From contig JAJEKV010000064.1 in the NCBI GenBank assembly GCA_021234155.1, positions 4,154,001 to 4,218,000 of the forward strand: DNA of 64,000 nt, in the 5' to 3' direction. The DNA is from Isoetes taiwanensis. Taxonomy: Eukaryota; Streptophyta; Lycopodiopsida; Isoetales; Isoetaceae. This document shows, piece by piece, positions 1-13,146 of the stretch; position 1 is the first letter of the stretch; every line of letters starts with the position of its first letter. The notes beneath the pieces are model-generated. The model was not told the origin of the DNA. It searched no databases and saw only the letters and a program-made list of their open reading frames with translations. The position numbers were made by a program, and so were the translations under genes.

Positions 1-1690
1 TATTCACAGATTGCTTCCATCCAAACATTTCTTTGAAGAATCTACATCATACGAAATTAGAATAAAAAAACTCAAATCAATTGCAAATTATAGACATAAT
101 TCAAATTAGAATGTAAAGGAAAGACTATGGCAGAGAAAGGCTGACAGAAAGATAATTGCGATAAGTCACTACCCTTTAGCTCATGCAACTCCTCAACTCC
201 TGTTGTAACAGGATACATCTACCATAGTTGTAAAACAACAAAGGCCCTAAGCTTCAAACATGAGAAATGAAAGACAATTAGGTAGGGAGACAGAAAGAAC
301 ATAAGTTTTCCTGTCTCAAACGTCATCTCACAGTGAACTGCTTTCACTACAATCAATTCCACTACAACAAAAACTGACTTCATAAAAAAGTTAAAAATAT
401 GATGCAATTGATGGAACACTTACTGGAGATGGATAGTCCATGCTAGAGCATGCTTAGGGCTATAACGAATCTATAGGGGAACGTAGAAGGTCAACATAGG
501 ATGAAAGTAGACAAGAGATCAAAGCAATCCAGAAACAAATACAGTTTAACCATACATAACAATGAAGAATTGTGATGAATGACATCTCCATGTAATTCTT
601 AGCCGTATCTAATTTCCATGGCCATAGATCTTGGAAAAAAGGATGCAATGGAGAAAACTAATGCCGCATCAATTTTTGATGATGTGGAGGTGCTGCATAG
701 ATAGGCCAGAATTGCAAGAAATGTTGTAGGCCCGGTAAGGCTGGTGTGCTAAAGAAACGATAAAAGGGGGGGGAGGGAGGGGAGAGAGCTGGTATCAAAA
801 GCAGACAAAAGGGGAGATCCTCCCATCCATACTAGTCGCGCTGGTCCACGCCATGACAATACGTCGATTAGACATCAAATGATAAAGATTGGGCAAGACC
901 TTATGGAGCAATAGGAATAGAGGCCTAGATGTCATAATATGGTGATTTTTCTAGATAAGTTAGCACATGAGGTCTGACAAGCAAAATGTAGATAATACTT
1001 TCTTAAAGATATGCAACTTTTGGTTTTTGTGCATATTCTCGAAGCATTCTGCCTTGGCATTCAGAGTCATAATCGTCCACATAGTGATAAATTCACAGTC
1101 CTGGATGCACTTATTTGAAATGCTAATCTTTGCGAAACAGGAAATTTGAAGGGAACTTCTCTCTATGTAGACTATGACCTCACTCCTTTGCAGCAGCAAG
1201 AGTCATACCATCATGAACGCGCATGAGTCAAGGAATATCTAGCATTATAACAGGTTTTTTTGGTGATTTTATATGGTTTTTGGTATGGTTTTCACATGAT
1301 TTCATGGGCGTATTGCACGAGGCATACTAATCAGTATATCTAGAGTGCACACTGGATTCTCATATTTGATCTATGGTTTTGCAATGGTTTTGCCTTGCAT
1401 GTTTTTGTTCCCTAAAAAATTAATTAATTTAATTTCATAAAGGCCATGCAAACAACGAGGCATTCAACTTTAGGGTTCGTGGAGTGAAGGGGATTTAGAG
1501 GATAGATACATGGTGCACGATTCATCTCTATGGAATACAGAGACCATTTCTGGCAGTTTTCTCTCCTCGCTATGGCTTCCACGGTTTTCTGATGGCCAGA
1601 TTAGTAGCTTTAAAGAGGTTTTTACTTTTGCATGGAGCCAGCCGAAATGTTTTATTCAGGTAGAATCGAAAGTCTAGTGTGAAGGCTTCA
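1..1690. other. AT-rich stretch without recognised gene
   Basis: Both strands were read and no open frame longer than about 80 codons resembles a known protein. There is a purine run (G-rich, about 765-790). Several other short runs look like decayed intergenic or transposon DNA. Nothing here supports a gene. Confidence 0.5.
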
Positions 1691-1693
1691 GAA

Positions 1694-1780
1694 CATATTG
1701 TACGGCCTTAAACAAGCACCATGTGGTTGGCATGCGAAGATTAGCCATATCTCTTGGCACAGGGGCTTTAAGTACTGGCG
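1694..1780 (+). pseudogene. Ty1/copia reverse transcriptase fragment
   Basis: The frame starting near 1694 reads LYGLKQAPCGWHAKIS followed by HRGFKYW. This closely matches the conserved LYGLKQAPRAW block of plant Ty1/copia reverse transcriptases. The similarity stops after about 28 codons, where an unrelated direct repeat begins. No integrase, RNase H or LTR was seen next to it, so this is an isolated scrap of a dead element. The motif is seen directly; the family assignment rests on the known copia RT consensus. Confidence 0.75.
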
Positions 1781-1790
1781 AGCTTTTTTT

Positions 1791-2183
1791 TCAAACTCAG
1801 AGCACTTAGCTCTGTATCATAGTTTTATATACAGATTACACCATAATGCTATTGCTATGAAAAAGTGGCAGATTGAATGGCCGATGAATGGCTTTTATTT
1901 CAAACTCAGAGCACTTAGCTCTGTATCATAGTTTTATATACAGATTACACCCTACCGCCACCAAACATCGCCATGAAGGTGTTGACATACCACTCCGGTG
2001 GTACGTCAAACCCAGGTTGATGTATAAGCTTTAAGAATTTTTATTCAATTCGAATTTCGGAGAAACCTAATTCCGGGAATGATCTGAATTCGACAGGGTA
2101 TAACACCCCATCAACCTGCATACCATTATGTACCGTAATAGGTTCCCCTTTAAAAGTGGCAGATTGAATGGCCGATGAATGGC
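1791..2183. repeat. Interleaved direct repeats (53 bp and 31 bp)
   Basis: A 53-bp sequence beginning ttcaaactcagagcactt occurs at about 1791-1843 and again at 1899-1951. A second repeat beginning aaaagtggcagattgaatgg occurs at about 1861-1891 and 2152-2182. The interleaved order suggests local slippage or repeated short duplications beside the copia scrap. Confidence 0.8.
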
Positions 2184-4100
2184 CTAGGTAAACATCGTGA
2201 TGCCTAAACCACAAGGCTCAAATCCTTCCAGTATTTTTTCGTTAAACAACTTCTCCAAATTCGGTGTGAAGCCTGCTTCAAATGCGGCTCGTGATGCCTC
2301 CTGACATTTCCCTGAATCTTTGATATGCTAAGGTAAACATGTATCCCTTAAACAGCAGATGCAAATTATTTAATGGCATGTCTGATGCAAGTTGTGAAGT
2401 TCAAATGCAGGGCTTTCATCTAAGAAGCTCGAATGTGTGAGCTTCAACACACAACAAAAAGATGATGACTGACTACATGGTATGGGGAAAAGGAGCGGAA
2501 ATATGACATGGAATGGCTCTTACGAAGCCATTTTGAGATCCCAAATCAGCCCTAATGAGGTGTGTGCCGGGGTCCAATCAGCGTGACCAGCTAGAGCCTT
2601 GGTCCAAAAGAAGGAGCGCTAGTCAGAAGTAAGAGATTGATAGAGCTGACCAGTAATGCGATGGCATTATAAGCACCAACATCTGCCTAATCTGGATATA
2701 TGAAGGCTTCATATATCAGGTTCTTCGCAGATCCTTGAGAAAATTGATTAAAATAATTGCTAATTTGATTTTATTAGCTTTTGAGTCTGTTTACAAGATG
2801 CATGAACTGTTATATGCTTCAAAGCCATAGAACGGCTATGAATTATATCGAGTATGATGTTATCCACTATATTATTTATGCTGATACTGCTTCCTAGAAA
2901 GCAAATACAGTGAACAGAACTTCCTTGCATCTGTAAATGCATATTTGTGGCTTAAGACCTATGCTGGATATGGAACCAGTGCATGTTTTCTCTAAATTTA
3001 GTTTAAATATTTATTCTAGTAGATAGACCATAATATTATTTGAACTATGAAGTTGCCCTGATGGCATGATAGCCAGATTATTTGATAGCCATTATTATTT
3101 GAACTATGAAGTTGCGCTGATGCATGAACTATTTAATAGCATGTCTGATGCAAGCTATGAAGTTCAAATGCACTATTATTCTCTAAATATTCCGGGGTTT
3201 CCTTTGTATTCTAATGTCACCCTCACAATGACTTTAATTTTTTGGTCTACTTGCTTATTATAAATTGTATCATAGAAATGCCTATTTAAACATATCTACG
3301 ACATGGGGCCCAAATATTTTTTTAATACAACAACACATATAACACATATAATATCATTACAAATTTTTTCTAGTTTGTTCATCAATTCTTAAGGCCCCGA
3401 AGGGGCCAAAATGTTTTTGGGTTAACACACAAACCATTACATCCAACACTCTAAAATTAAACCCCCCTTGAAACCCCCTTTGATTTGGGTGCATATTCAC
3501 ACGGGGGAGAGCGTTGGATATTATGGCAAACTGGTGGTGCAGCTATCTTGATGCATGGTAAGTTGCGTATCTCCCGACTACCAAATACAAATGTTGGAGA
3601 CATTGTAAACATTGCCGCTGATACTGCCCATGTTGCTACATCTGCTGCAAATGCTTCTATGCTTATGCGACATCTCCCATTGCTACTACCGCCACAAATG
3701 TGGCTCTTGCTGCTACTGCTTGTGCAACTATCACAACTACTAATGTTGCTCAGAATGCTGGCTCTTTGCTATAAGCTTAAGTGATGCACACATTGGCTCC
3801 AATAATTCTCCATCTTTTGTCCATACTTCCAAATAGGGATTGTGCAACCATATGGTATCCTGGAATTATATGGATTTTCTATGGCAGAAAGGAAATAGCA
3901 TGAATTCAGTAGCAAAAGATATGGATTTCGTTTTCCACATGAAAGCATGAGAATCTGTTAGACAAAAATTCTAACCCTCCCAGATGGGGTGGTATCTTAT
4001 TATTACAAGACATCTTTGGCCTCTTCTATTTTCTTGCACAAGGCAGATAGACACAATTGTTATATGTGTATATGGGTGTTGAATCAATATGGAAGTTCTT
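2184..4100. other. Non-coding stretch with scattered short duplications
   Basis: No gene was recognised. A segment ending gcatgtctgatgcaagytrtgaagttcaaatg is present at about 2370-2408 and again near 3138-3171. A motif around ttatttgaactatgaagttg is tandemly repeated at about 3037-3060 and 3089-3112. The open frame at 3485-3784 is leucine- and alanine-rich low complexity and is not taken as a gene. Confidence 0.5.
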
Positions 4101-4179
4101 TATTTCTTGTAGCTTGCTACTTCCAACATATGGACTCAAACCTTTACTATTGACTTCTAGACGTGGATACATTAGACTC

Positions 4180-5870
4180 AAATGTCAATCTATACGATAG
4201 CATTCAATGATAAAGGCAATAGGGACATGTCATATTGGTTGGAGATTTTAATGCTCGTACTGTTGTGGTCCAGTTGGCAAACCTTGTCACAGTGGACCTA
4301 CTACAGCTTGAAATTGATGCGACAATATGGCAACGCGCATCAACTGGCAGAGACTATCCCATCACATTGTTTGGGAGGCAGTTGCTCCAAATATGTAATA
4401 TTACATGATCATTTGCAGCAGTCTCTCACAGTATCCATCTTCTACCTCATACACTTACCAACAAGAGAATTAGAGCGGATGATCTAATATGTAGATTATG
4501 TCCTTGTCTGATCTTCATCTGTTCACGCATCTGCAAGTGGGAATAAATAACAGGGATGAGGAAGTGGATCTAACCATCAACCCCTCTTTTTTAACAGTTC
4601 TTGCAAACACCTTAGTTGCGACTAGATTATAATAAAGTTGAGGCTTATATCTAGCTACTGCTGGAGGAGCTCTCTGTTAGAGCAAACAAGTTGAGAAACT
4701 TATCATAGTGCTATTTGACACTGGCAGAGAGATGCTTTGGAAGGAAACGACCTAAGAGGACTTCAACTGCCTCCTATTTTTCTCGAATATATGGTTCGAT
4801 GATCAATGTAAAGAGTTCAAGGGACGACTTAGGCTGATGCTTGTTTGACCTTTTTCTTTGTGTGCAAGCTATGAAGGAGTGTAAGGATTTTCTCAAAGAA
4901 AAGAAGGCTCAATACATGACGTAACATCAATAGGACATGTTCTTTTTTCTTGCACGCAACCCTAAAGCATTTTGAAAAGAGTCTTATATAAACTAAGGTA
5001 GGCTCCTGGCAATATATATAGATCAGTAGATCTAGTACCTAATACAGTTGCACGATCCTTAATGGATGTCACTAACATACCAAGGCAACATAACCCACCT
5101 TGATTGTCACTGCATAAGATGTTATTCAAGGGTTGAGCCACCTCGCTAACGGCAGAGCCATGGATCTATAATGCCAACAAGAAGAGCTTCGTAAATGGGA
5201 TGGACTAGAAATTGCTCTAGTTCTAACTGTTATATTCAATAGGGACCTTCAAAAAAGATGTCTTACACAATGGTCAGTAAGTAGAGTGGTTCTTAGTTAC
5301 AAAGCTGGTGACAGACACTGCATTGCACAATTATCATTTGTCCTTTCTTTAGAAAGTTGTTTGCTAGAAAAGTGAGTAACGACTTGGGCTGGAAAATTAC
5401 ATTGCTTACTTTGCTAGAGGACAATTATAATAAACGTCAGGATCTTTATTGTTGCTTTGTGGACTTTACAAAAGCCTTGGACATAGTCTCTAGAATGAGC
5501 TATAGAGGAGATTGTCATACTTGGGTGTCCCTCGAAGATTTGCAAAAAATTTATCTATAGGTTGCATGAAACAATGTCAGCTCAAATGCCACCATTGAAC
5601 CAATCTAATAACAACAATGTGGGTGTATGCTAGACTTCTCCACTCTGAAATACCATTTGGGTTATACATTGGCCATCTTGAGGATTGAGTTGCTCAATGT
5701 GGAGGTGGGAGCAAGACTTGCTAAAGTGGCTAGATGGACAATTATGCGTAAAGAGGCTAGACGATAACTGAATGACGTTTTGAAGTGGCTAGGTGGCCGC
5801 TTGGTTTTGTCATGGCCGAAGGGCAACCAAAGGGAATAGTTAAATCTAAATGCACCCATGTGCGGGATCT
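4180..5870 (+). pseudogene. Decayed LINE (endonuclease and RT remnants)
   Basis: Pieces of one non-LTR element can be read in shifting frames. Around 4238-4258 is VGDFNAR, the APE-type endonuclease signature. At about 5400-5500 the frame reads LLTLLEDNYNKRQDLYCCFV then DFTKALD, which parallels the RT segment ending CCFVDFAKGF of the larger LINE on the minus strand at 38.4 kb. A further segment near 5655-5690 corresponds to FGLYIDQLEEW of that LINE. Many stops and frameshifts make it inactive. The family link is inferred from this internal comparison; the YADD box and the 3' tail were not found. Confidence 0.7.
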
Positions 5871-7620
5871 ATGAACTTGCAATAGCAGTTATTACTGATG
5901 TTACTTGATCCACCATGATGCCTCTTCTTGTTGCTTCTTGACCTTAAATCTATAAGGCTAGAAGGTCATTATGATCTTTCTGCAAGGAGATAGTAATGTC
6001 AAGAGATAGTAATGTCAAGGTTGATATAGCTATCTTGAAGTCAGGGCTGAAGAGGAAGAAGATGGTTTCAGTTTGGCCATACTTCTAACTTTGAGCAATC
6101 TGGCCTTGATGGCTTGTAATTCTTCTAGTCAAAGCATCCTTGCCTTGAAGTCTAGATTAATACTACCGTAGGCCTTTATGTCTGAGATGGTTGCCCTTCC
6201 TAGAAGATATCTTTGTTCTCATCTCTAGGAAACTCTTGATATTTGATGAAGTCATCTTCTTGTTGGTGGCTGACCTATGATAATAGTCCATCGATGTAGA
6301 GCCCTTCCTCAAGACAATATGGCACTTGGAGAATATCGTTGGCCTCCTACTATGATCGCACATAAATATTTGATGTCTATTGGCTGTTAGGTAGCCATTC
6401 TTGGCAAATCATGTGGTCATTCTTGATATTTCATCATTTTTTCTACGATTGCATCATTTGTATTCATGTTCCCTTGTTCAGGTCTTGTTCTTGACCTGCT
6501 GAAGCTCCCCTCAAAAAGTATCACCTGCTTTCAAATTCCTCGATGTTGAGCAGCTCCTGTATTGAGGGGCCATGAGGCTGCAACAAAGGTTCACCTGTTC
6601 TATTTCACTGATCTAATGCGCATGAAGCATCTAATATTACAACATACAACAATTATTTATGTCTATTGGCTCTACAGTTCCTATTTGTATATAATCTACC
6701 CCAAATGACACTCTTAGCATTTGGCACATCATTAAGAGCTGAGAAAGATACTTATCTATTGTCATGGAACGAGACTTATATCTATGGGTATACTTGGTGT
6801 GTTGGGTTAGAATACCTTGGTAGAAAGGATTCTTGGCCAATTATCTATGAGATCAAATGTATGGCTGAAGACACTTGATGATGGTGCGTGTATAGCATGT
6901 GTTTGCGTGTCATACAATTGTAATTAGAACAAATTTACAATTTACAACTACAAGTTATAAGTTGCCATTGAGACGACAACTATGCTAGTTAGCACGACTT
7001 GCAAGTTACAAGTTACTATTGAAACGATTACAATTTAAGAACTTAGCACTCTAAAAATTATAATTATGACGAATTACAAGTATAACTAAGCTAGCTCAAG
7101 TTAGGAGTTATAATCTAGCGCAATTTATAATTAACAAAATTGTGTCCCAGCAGCACAGTCTTTTTCAATCCTCTTAATTGAACTCATGATCTTAGGCATC
7201 GCCGCAATTCTTCTTGCATGGTTGGCAAAATTATGATTCTCTTTGAATCTATATTGTTTCGTCTCAGCTCTTGGATGACATTGACCATTGTTGATGTCGC
7301 TCAAGGGTCAGTCTTGAAGTCTTGCATTATCGTCTTAACTATTCATTCAAAGGTTGCTCTTCCTCATTCGTCTTGCCTTCTCCTCTTCTGAATTCTCCTC
7401 TTCGGTGGCCCCTCCCTGTTGGTCCTCCTGACACGACAGTTTCTTTGGTGGTGGCCTCCTTCGAGATCTCTTGCTTCCAGTGACGGCCGTTACATCCATT
7501 CGAGGTGCCTATGAGTCAATCTCGCAGGCAGCTTGTTCTGTGCCTATATGTGTTAATGCCTATATGTGTTAATGTTTTTTTTCGTCCATTGAATAAAGGT
7601 ATAATCTTGAGAATATGCTA
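5871..7620. other. Non-coding stretch; short tandem duplication at 7541-7572
   Basis: No gene was recognised on either strand. A perfect 16-bp tandem duplication (tgcctatatgtgttaa, twice) lies at 7541-7572. Smaller local repeats occur at about 5985-6020 (agatagtaatgtcaag) and in an AT-rich stretch with repeated acaagtta at 6920-7130. The stretch at 7360-7500 is pyrimidine-rich. Confidence 0.5.
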
Positions 7621-8901
7621 AATCAAGGGCATGAGATTTTACACCTCACACCCCTGTACAACACAACGCTCCCCATACGCAACGCAGACGTATAAAAATA
7701 CCCTTGCTAATGGCAAATACGGTGTCATGAACCATTGCCAGGCAAGAAAGCATTTTTGCACCCAAATCAGAACCCGGCAGAACCTGCACAATCTGTTACA
7801 AGCAAATCGAAGTTCCAGTTCAAAGCCCAAGTTCAAAGCCCAATTCCAAAGCGCTCAAGATGATGCAAGAGGACCCTCTGCTTGCTCAAGAAACCTCTCC
7901 GCTACCTAAAACCATTCCTCATTCTCTCCTTCCTAAAACAAAACACTTCATGGCAAAACCGGCAAACAAAAACGGCCTCTACATTTCAGAGTCAAGAACC
8001 AAAATCGGGGAAGAACAAAAGGGAAGAACCGAAGGTGGAGTTCCCCTCAAAATCGAAGAAACAAAGAAACCCATTAGAACATGGCATCTTGAGGCCCATT
8101 TAGGCGGGACCAGTGCTCCATCCGGTTGTTCTTAGCAGCCCCATCGCGCTGTTCCTTGCCTCCATCGGGCTGTTCTTAGCAGCCCACGTGAAGCCAAAAC
8201 CTCCTATTCTCGACCATGAAGAGCAACCACAAAAAACAGGAGCGCCTCAGACCATGGGAAAAAAAATTTGGAATCCCCCTTTTTCCGCCAGACCTACGCC
8301 CAAATCTTAGGAAAGAGAAATTTTGGCGACGTATTCAGTGCGCTCCATGACAAGTAATTTTTTTTTTCTAGAATTTGCCTTACAACACAGAGGATACAAC
8401 CTGAAAATTTCTAAAGAATAGAGGGTACTTTTAAAGAGATATAACAACCACTTTTCTTAAATGTGAATGCATTTATAACTAGGTATTATTTAAGGTGCTT
8501 TATCCCATTACTTAACTACCTTTTAGAAAATTTTTCATTTCATGCCATTTTCTTCCCAAGCTTCCCGTTGAGCAATTTCTCGTTCCAATTTTTCTTTATA
8601 TGTCGTTAATAGAACATTTAAAGGCATATTTATTGGACGGAAGCCCCTCTACTTCTAGGCCGATGCTTTAGCTTTTCTTTGCTTTAGAATTCATGACTAT
8701 TGAGGCAGGAATAGGTATTCGGATTAAAGATAAGTTCTTGGCAGGCAAGCGACAAATCAGATGAGAAAAGAAAAAATAGCATCAAATTCGATCCTAAGGA
8801 ACAACCGAACAGAAAAGACGAAAACACACTCTTGGGCCACCCAAGGGCAACCCCTTGTGCATAGCACCTTATTTTCGTAGTGGCGCTCTAGGTCAACCTC
8901 A
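7621..8901. other. Upstream region of the exonuclease gene
   Basis: Three overlapping frames of 65-92 codons occur here, but none resembles a known family and their frames contradict each other. A phrase close to gggctgttcttagcagccc is duplicated around 8118-8187. This stretch probably holds the promoter and distal 5' region of the gene starting at 9097, but no confident TATA element or transcription start can be assigned. Confidence 0.35.
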
Positions 8902-9016
8902 TTCAATTATATTCCTACATTTTCGTAATAATTCAAAGTTTTCGCCAGGCCCTGGGGCAACGATAAAAACCTGTTCAATTATATTCTTACATTTTCGTAA
9001 TAAATTCAAAGTTTTA
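8902..9016 (+). repeat. 72-bp-period duplication in the exonuclease 5' leader
   Basis: A sequence of about 42 bp, starting ttcaattatattcytacatt and including ttcgtaataa, occurs at 8902-8943 and again at 8974-9016. It lies directly upstream of the exonuclease start codon, so it is probably in the 5' untranslated region or core promoter. Confidence 0.8.
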
Positions 9017-9096
9017 CACCGCCTCTTGATCGCCTCCAATGCCCGTGTGAGAATTCCGCCATCAGAACAACCATTTGAAATTTCCATCCCGATGCA

Positions 9097-11897
9097 ATGA
9101 AAGCAAATGATATTCCAGTAGAATGGGTAGATGCGGATGAATGGGCTGATATTGAGTCTGTTCTCGCCGAAGTTGGGGCTGAGCCCACTTCTTCAGGGGG
9201 CAAAAATGTGCCCACAAAAACCGCAGAGTTAGACATTAAACCTCAGGACTCGCAGATCGAACTAAGGTTAGAGGAGTTTCGAATTAAACGTTGTAGACGG
9301 TTGCCGGACTATTCCACTCAATGTGACAAGCCATTTGGCGGTTGGACTTACAAACGCAGAGGTATTTATTTACTCTCATTTCATGTCCTATGGCAAACTT
9401 CAATCTTTCAGAAATTGCAAAGCTGTGTTTCTTTGCAATGGGTTGCACCAAATTTATTTTTAGCATCAAAGCTGTAGGCTCCGGATGGTCATAATGATCC
9501 CATTTTCCTTGATTATGTTGTCATTCCAGTATACTTGGCCATCTACATCAGGTGTTAGATCAACGTACTGGTTATAGCTAATTCCTTCTTCTTCTGACTT
9601 ATGATGGTAGTGACTTCTTTAACATGAACGCATTAATTGCATAACACATACATCTGGAAATGCAGCTCAGTCAAAATGCAAGGTTCCAACTTTCCAGTTC
9701 AAGGGGAAGATAGTATATAGTAAAACTCCTGCTGAAGTCAGTGTTGCATCACATGAAATAAAACAAATTTTATCTTCTAGAAGGAATTCCGCAGACTCAG
9801 CTTCGTCACTAGGTTTCGACATTGAGTGGAAAGCCTCCTTCCAAAGAGGTAAAGTAGATCACACAGGTCTACTATAGTCACTAGATTTTGCATTGAACAA
9901 TTTTAGTTTATGCAGATATTGTTACAATTCTACAGGGATTCCACAGGGGAAAGCAGCTGTCCTCCAGCTATGTGTTGATAGTAGTCGGTGTGATGTAATG
10001 CACATCTTTCATTCTGGCATTCCTGCTCCACTTCAGCACATTCTGGAGGATGCTAGTATTTACAAGGTTGTTATTTTCTTCCATATATTTTTAAAAGGTG
10101 GATACTTCACCCTGCATAATGTGGTTAGATGAGATATAAAGTTTTTGATTGGCATATCCAAATGTTCTGATCTGTTTTAAAGATTAGAGTATGTTCAAGT
10201 CTATACCTTGGCTTGTCTTTGACTCATAAGGTTTGGATTCCATCAGTTAATTGATAAACAGTTCTGTGAAAGAACAAGAAAGTCAATAGCTGGAAGAATT
10301 ACAGAGTCTTGTATAGCAATTAATTCTCTTTCTCTGACGTAGAAACTATCCAAAGCTTCTAAGACATGTCAAGACCTTTCAAACAACTCTCAAACAATTG
10401 TCGCCTTTCATCTGTTGTTTATTCCATGTCGAATTTGCTTGCAGGTTGGTCTGGGCGCAGCAGGTGATGCTTCAAAGTTGTACAGAGATTATCAAGTTAC
10501 TGTATCATCAGTTGTGGATTTATCGGCTTTAGCAAATAGAAAATTGCAGGCCAGCAAAGGACGGAGTCTCTCTTCTTTGTGCAAAGAGCTAACATGCAAG
10601 GAGGTTATAGATCTTATGCCTGCCCCAAATAATTCGTCTTTATCTCTCCCCCTCCTTGGCTTGTGGGAAGGTCCTTCTTGAGTTATCAGTAACAAGTTTA
10701 AATTTAGTAGTTTTTGTAAATAGATAAATGGTTTCTGGTATGACTCCTCCCTGCTCCTCTCTGGCAGGTAGATAAGAACAACCGCATTAGAATGGGCAAC
10801 TGGGAATTTTTTCCATTATCTGCTCCACAACTACGATATGCCGCCATTGACGCATATGCGTCATTGCACCTTTATGAGGTAAAGGTCTTACTGGCATTTT
10901 GCAAGCTTTAGAACTATTCTCTAGTCTTTACATCTAGAGCATACGCATGCCTGTGAGGGTTACACAGGGATCCTTAATAAAGTCCAGCCTGAAACCAATA
11001 ATAGGATTGCCGATGTGATACATGGCAGGTTGGTATGTTGAGATATTTTCTTGACCTAGTGAAGAAGGAATGTTCGCATTCCTGGAGCGCATCAAGGGGC
11101 TGGGGAGATGCTCCTTTGCATGCCTCTGGCATAATGACACTGTTTGTAGCCGAACAGTAAGTTGGATCCGGAGATTTTGCTTTTGTTCAACTTTGTAGTT
11201 TGAATAGGTGCACTGGTTGCATATATATGAGCTTCAAGTGGGTATCTGCATGGTGCTTGCCAGATCGTAGCCATATGCCAAGAGATTTTATGCAATAGTT
11301 GTGAAGAAGCAGTTTGGTAATAGAAATCTTGCAGTGACGGAGTCTTAGTGGCTATTTGCACTTGACTTGAAGAATCTAATTTGTAGCCTCAGGATGGCAG
11401 GGTTACCATGGCCATTTGTTCACTGTCTATTCCTCGTGCAAATCTCACATCCAATTGATTTGTTTGATGTTTTCTTACTAATAATTTGCATCCACTTCCA
11501 GTTAGACTAACTCAGGGAAACCAACCAGATGCATGATTGAAATTACTTTTTCTGAACTTCTAGAATTGCTTCTGCCAAGCTTTTTGGTAAGATGTGTAGA
11601 TTTCCCTTATTATTTGGGAAAGATAATGACTATTCTTGTGCACATTCTTCAGAATAGCTTGTCCATTAAAACAGAGCCAGCTCCTCCTATGTCTCTACAT
11701 GCTCAATACTCATGCATAGCACCTTAAAAGAGAGTACAAACTTCTGGAGATTTTGTTAGTATGCTTTGTGTTGTTCTAACTATCTTTAAATCTTGGCCTT
11801 GCAGGTTCTATTAAGTTTTCCAGACCGTATTGCTGACAAGGAAAGCGCTAACCATTGCACAGGCAGTGGAAGTACTGAAGTCCATCCAGTCAACTAA
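9097..11897 (+). CDS. Werner-syndrome-like (DEDDy) 3'-5' exonuclease, six exons
   Basis: Six exons join in phase: 9097-9361, 9666-9848, 9936-10066, 10445-10603, 10768-10878 and 11805-11897. Every intron is GT-AG, and the product is 313 residues without an internal stop. The C-terminal two thirds form a DEDDy exonuclease domain. Motif I is FDIEW (D140, E142), motif II is in VGLGAAGDASKL (D201), and motif III is YAAIDAYAS (Y270, D274), so all catalytic positions are present. GNWEFFPLS just before motif III also fits plant WEX-type proteins. Such enzymes degrade DNA 3'-5' using two metal ions; plant WEX has been tied to gene silencing. There is no helicase domain, as is usual for the plant stand-alone form. 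The start is the first in-frame ATG; an upstream ATG at 9092 is closed at once by a stop. The 5' leader carries a 72-bp-period duplication. Exon borders are inferred from phase and family alignment, not from transcripts. Confidence 0.9.
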
Positions 11898-13100
11898 GCT
11901 TCATGCTATTTTGAATAGTTTGAAGACCTCGATTTATATTATTATAAGGAAATCTCAAGTTTGCATTTCTGGCAGTGTGCAAAATCACATTTGTAACTGA
12001 CTTTGCCACATAGTAAATTTTATAATATAGTATGCAAGGCAGGATTGTTCACATGTTGAAATCTAGACGAAAATCTTGGAATATATTTTGAAATTACTTT
12101 TTCTTCAGGATTATGCCATAGTGACCATGATAGCAGCTCAGTTTTTCAATCCTTCTCCGCTTACACTAGTTTCTTACAAATCGTAATAACAGTAAAAATA
12201 TAAATGATTCCCTTCGACCCAAGAGCTACTCGGATTTGCCTTAGAAGTGGAAAGATTCCCCAATTTGTTTTTAATTAAGGGTAGTTTCCCATGAAGCTGC
12301 CAACCTATGTTCGATGAAAACTCAGAGAAATTGGGCTTCCCTTACTTTCCCAAATGTTAATTATTCTCAAAGGAATGAATTTGTGCAATGATAGAGAGAT
12401 GTTCTATGCTGACAAAATGAGAAGATACATCCAAGGTTTGTATATTTATCCAAGAATCCAACATTCAAAGTTTGCATATTTGTTTGTATGTGAAGCATTA
12501 CATGTAATTACTTCACATGTCTTACTCCAACAATGATGCAGAACACAACCAACATTTGATGATGCAGCATTTCTTCACAAGCATCATAGTTTCTCCATCG
12601 CATCCAGTAGTGCAGTTTATTTACCAAGTTGAGATGCAGTCGAGAAGTTTCTATTTTGGCTGCCTTATCCCAATTGCATCAGTCTTGACTTGTATCTGCT
12701 GCATCCCAGTATGACTTCCTTATCATGTCTTCTAATGAAAGTTCTTCATAACTTAACATGTATATAGAGACGCAAAGCATGCTTTGAGACCAACCATTGT
12801 TCTGGCTCTTTTTTTATCTAGAGATGAATCACTTGCATTGATTCAAACCTATAGTTTGCCCCTGCAAATGTACTTAATTCTTCTACTTTTGCAGCATTCT
12901 CCTACATGAAATATACATCATCATAGATTTTTAACTAAAGCACATGATACCAGCATTGATTGTTTCATCCTTACTATTCATATAGTATACTTTGCATGAA
13001 GATCTCCTTGATGAATCCTTTGTCTGTAAGAAGTCTCCCATCGAATACGAGTTTTTGATATGAAAGTTACACAATTTCTTCCTAAAATTGTTGCTGATGA
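11898..13100. other. Intergenic stretch, no gene recognised
   Basis: This AT-rich DNA between the exonuclease stop and the first ZIP-like block has only frames of 60-66 codons without family resemblance. The start probably contains the exonuclease 3' untranslated region. A piece at about 12989-13050 reads openly for about 20 codons and could be an eroded exon of the following pseudogene, but this is not supported. Confidence 0.45.
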
Positions 13101-13146
13101 CAACGAATGATTCTGGTTGTTAAACATTGCTTTGATTCTGTGCCAG

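Noticed and set aside
3485-3784. 99-codon frame with Leu/Ala-rich tail
   Set aside because: Low complexity, no family resemblance, no splice or promoter context.
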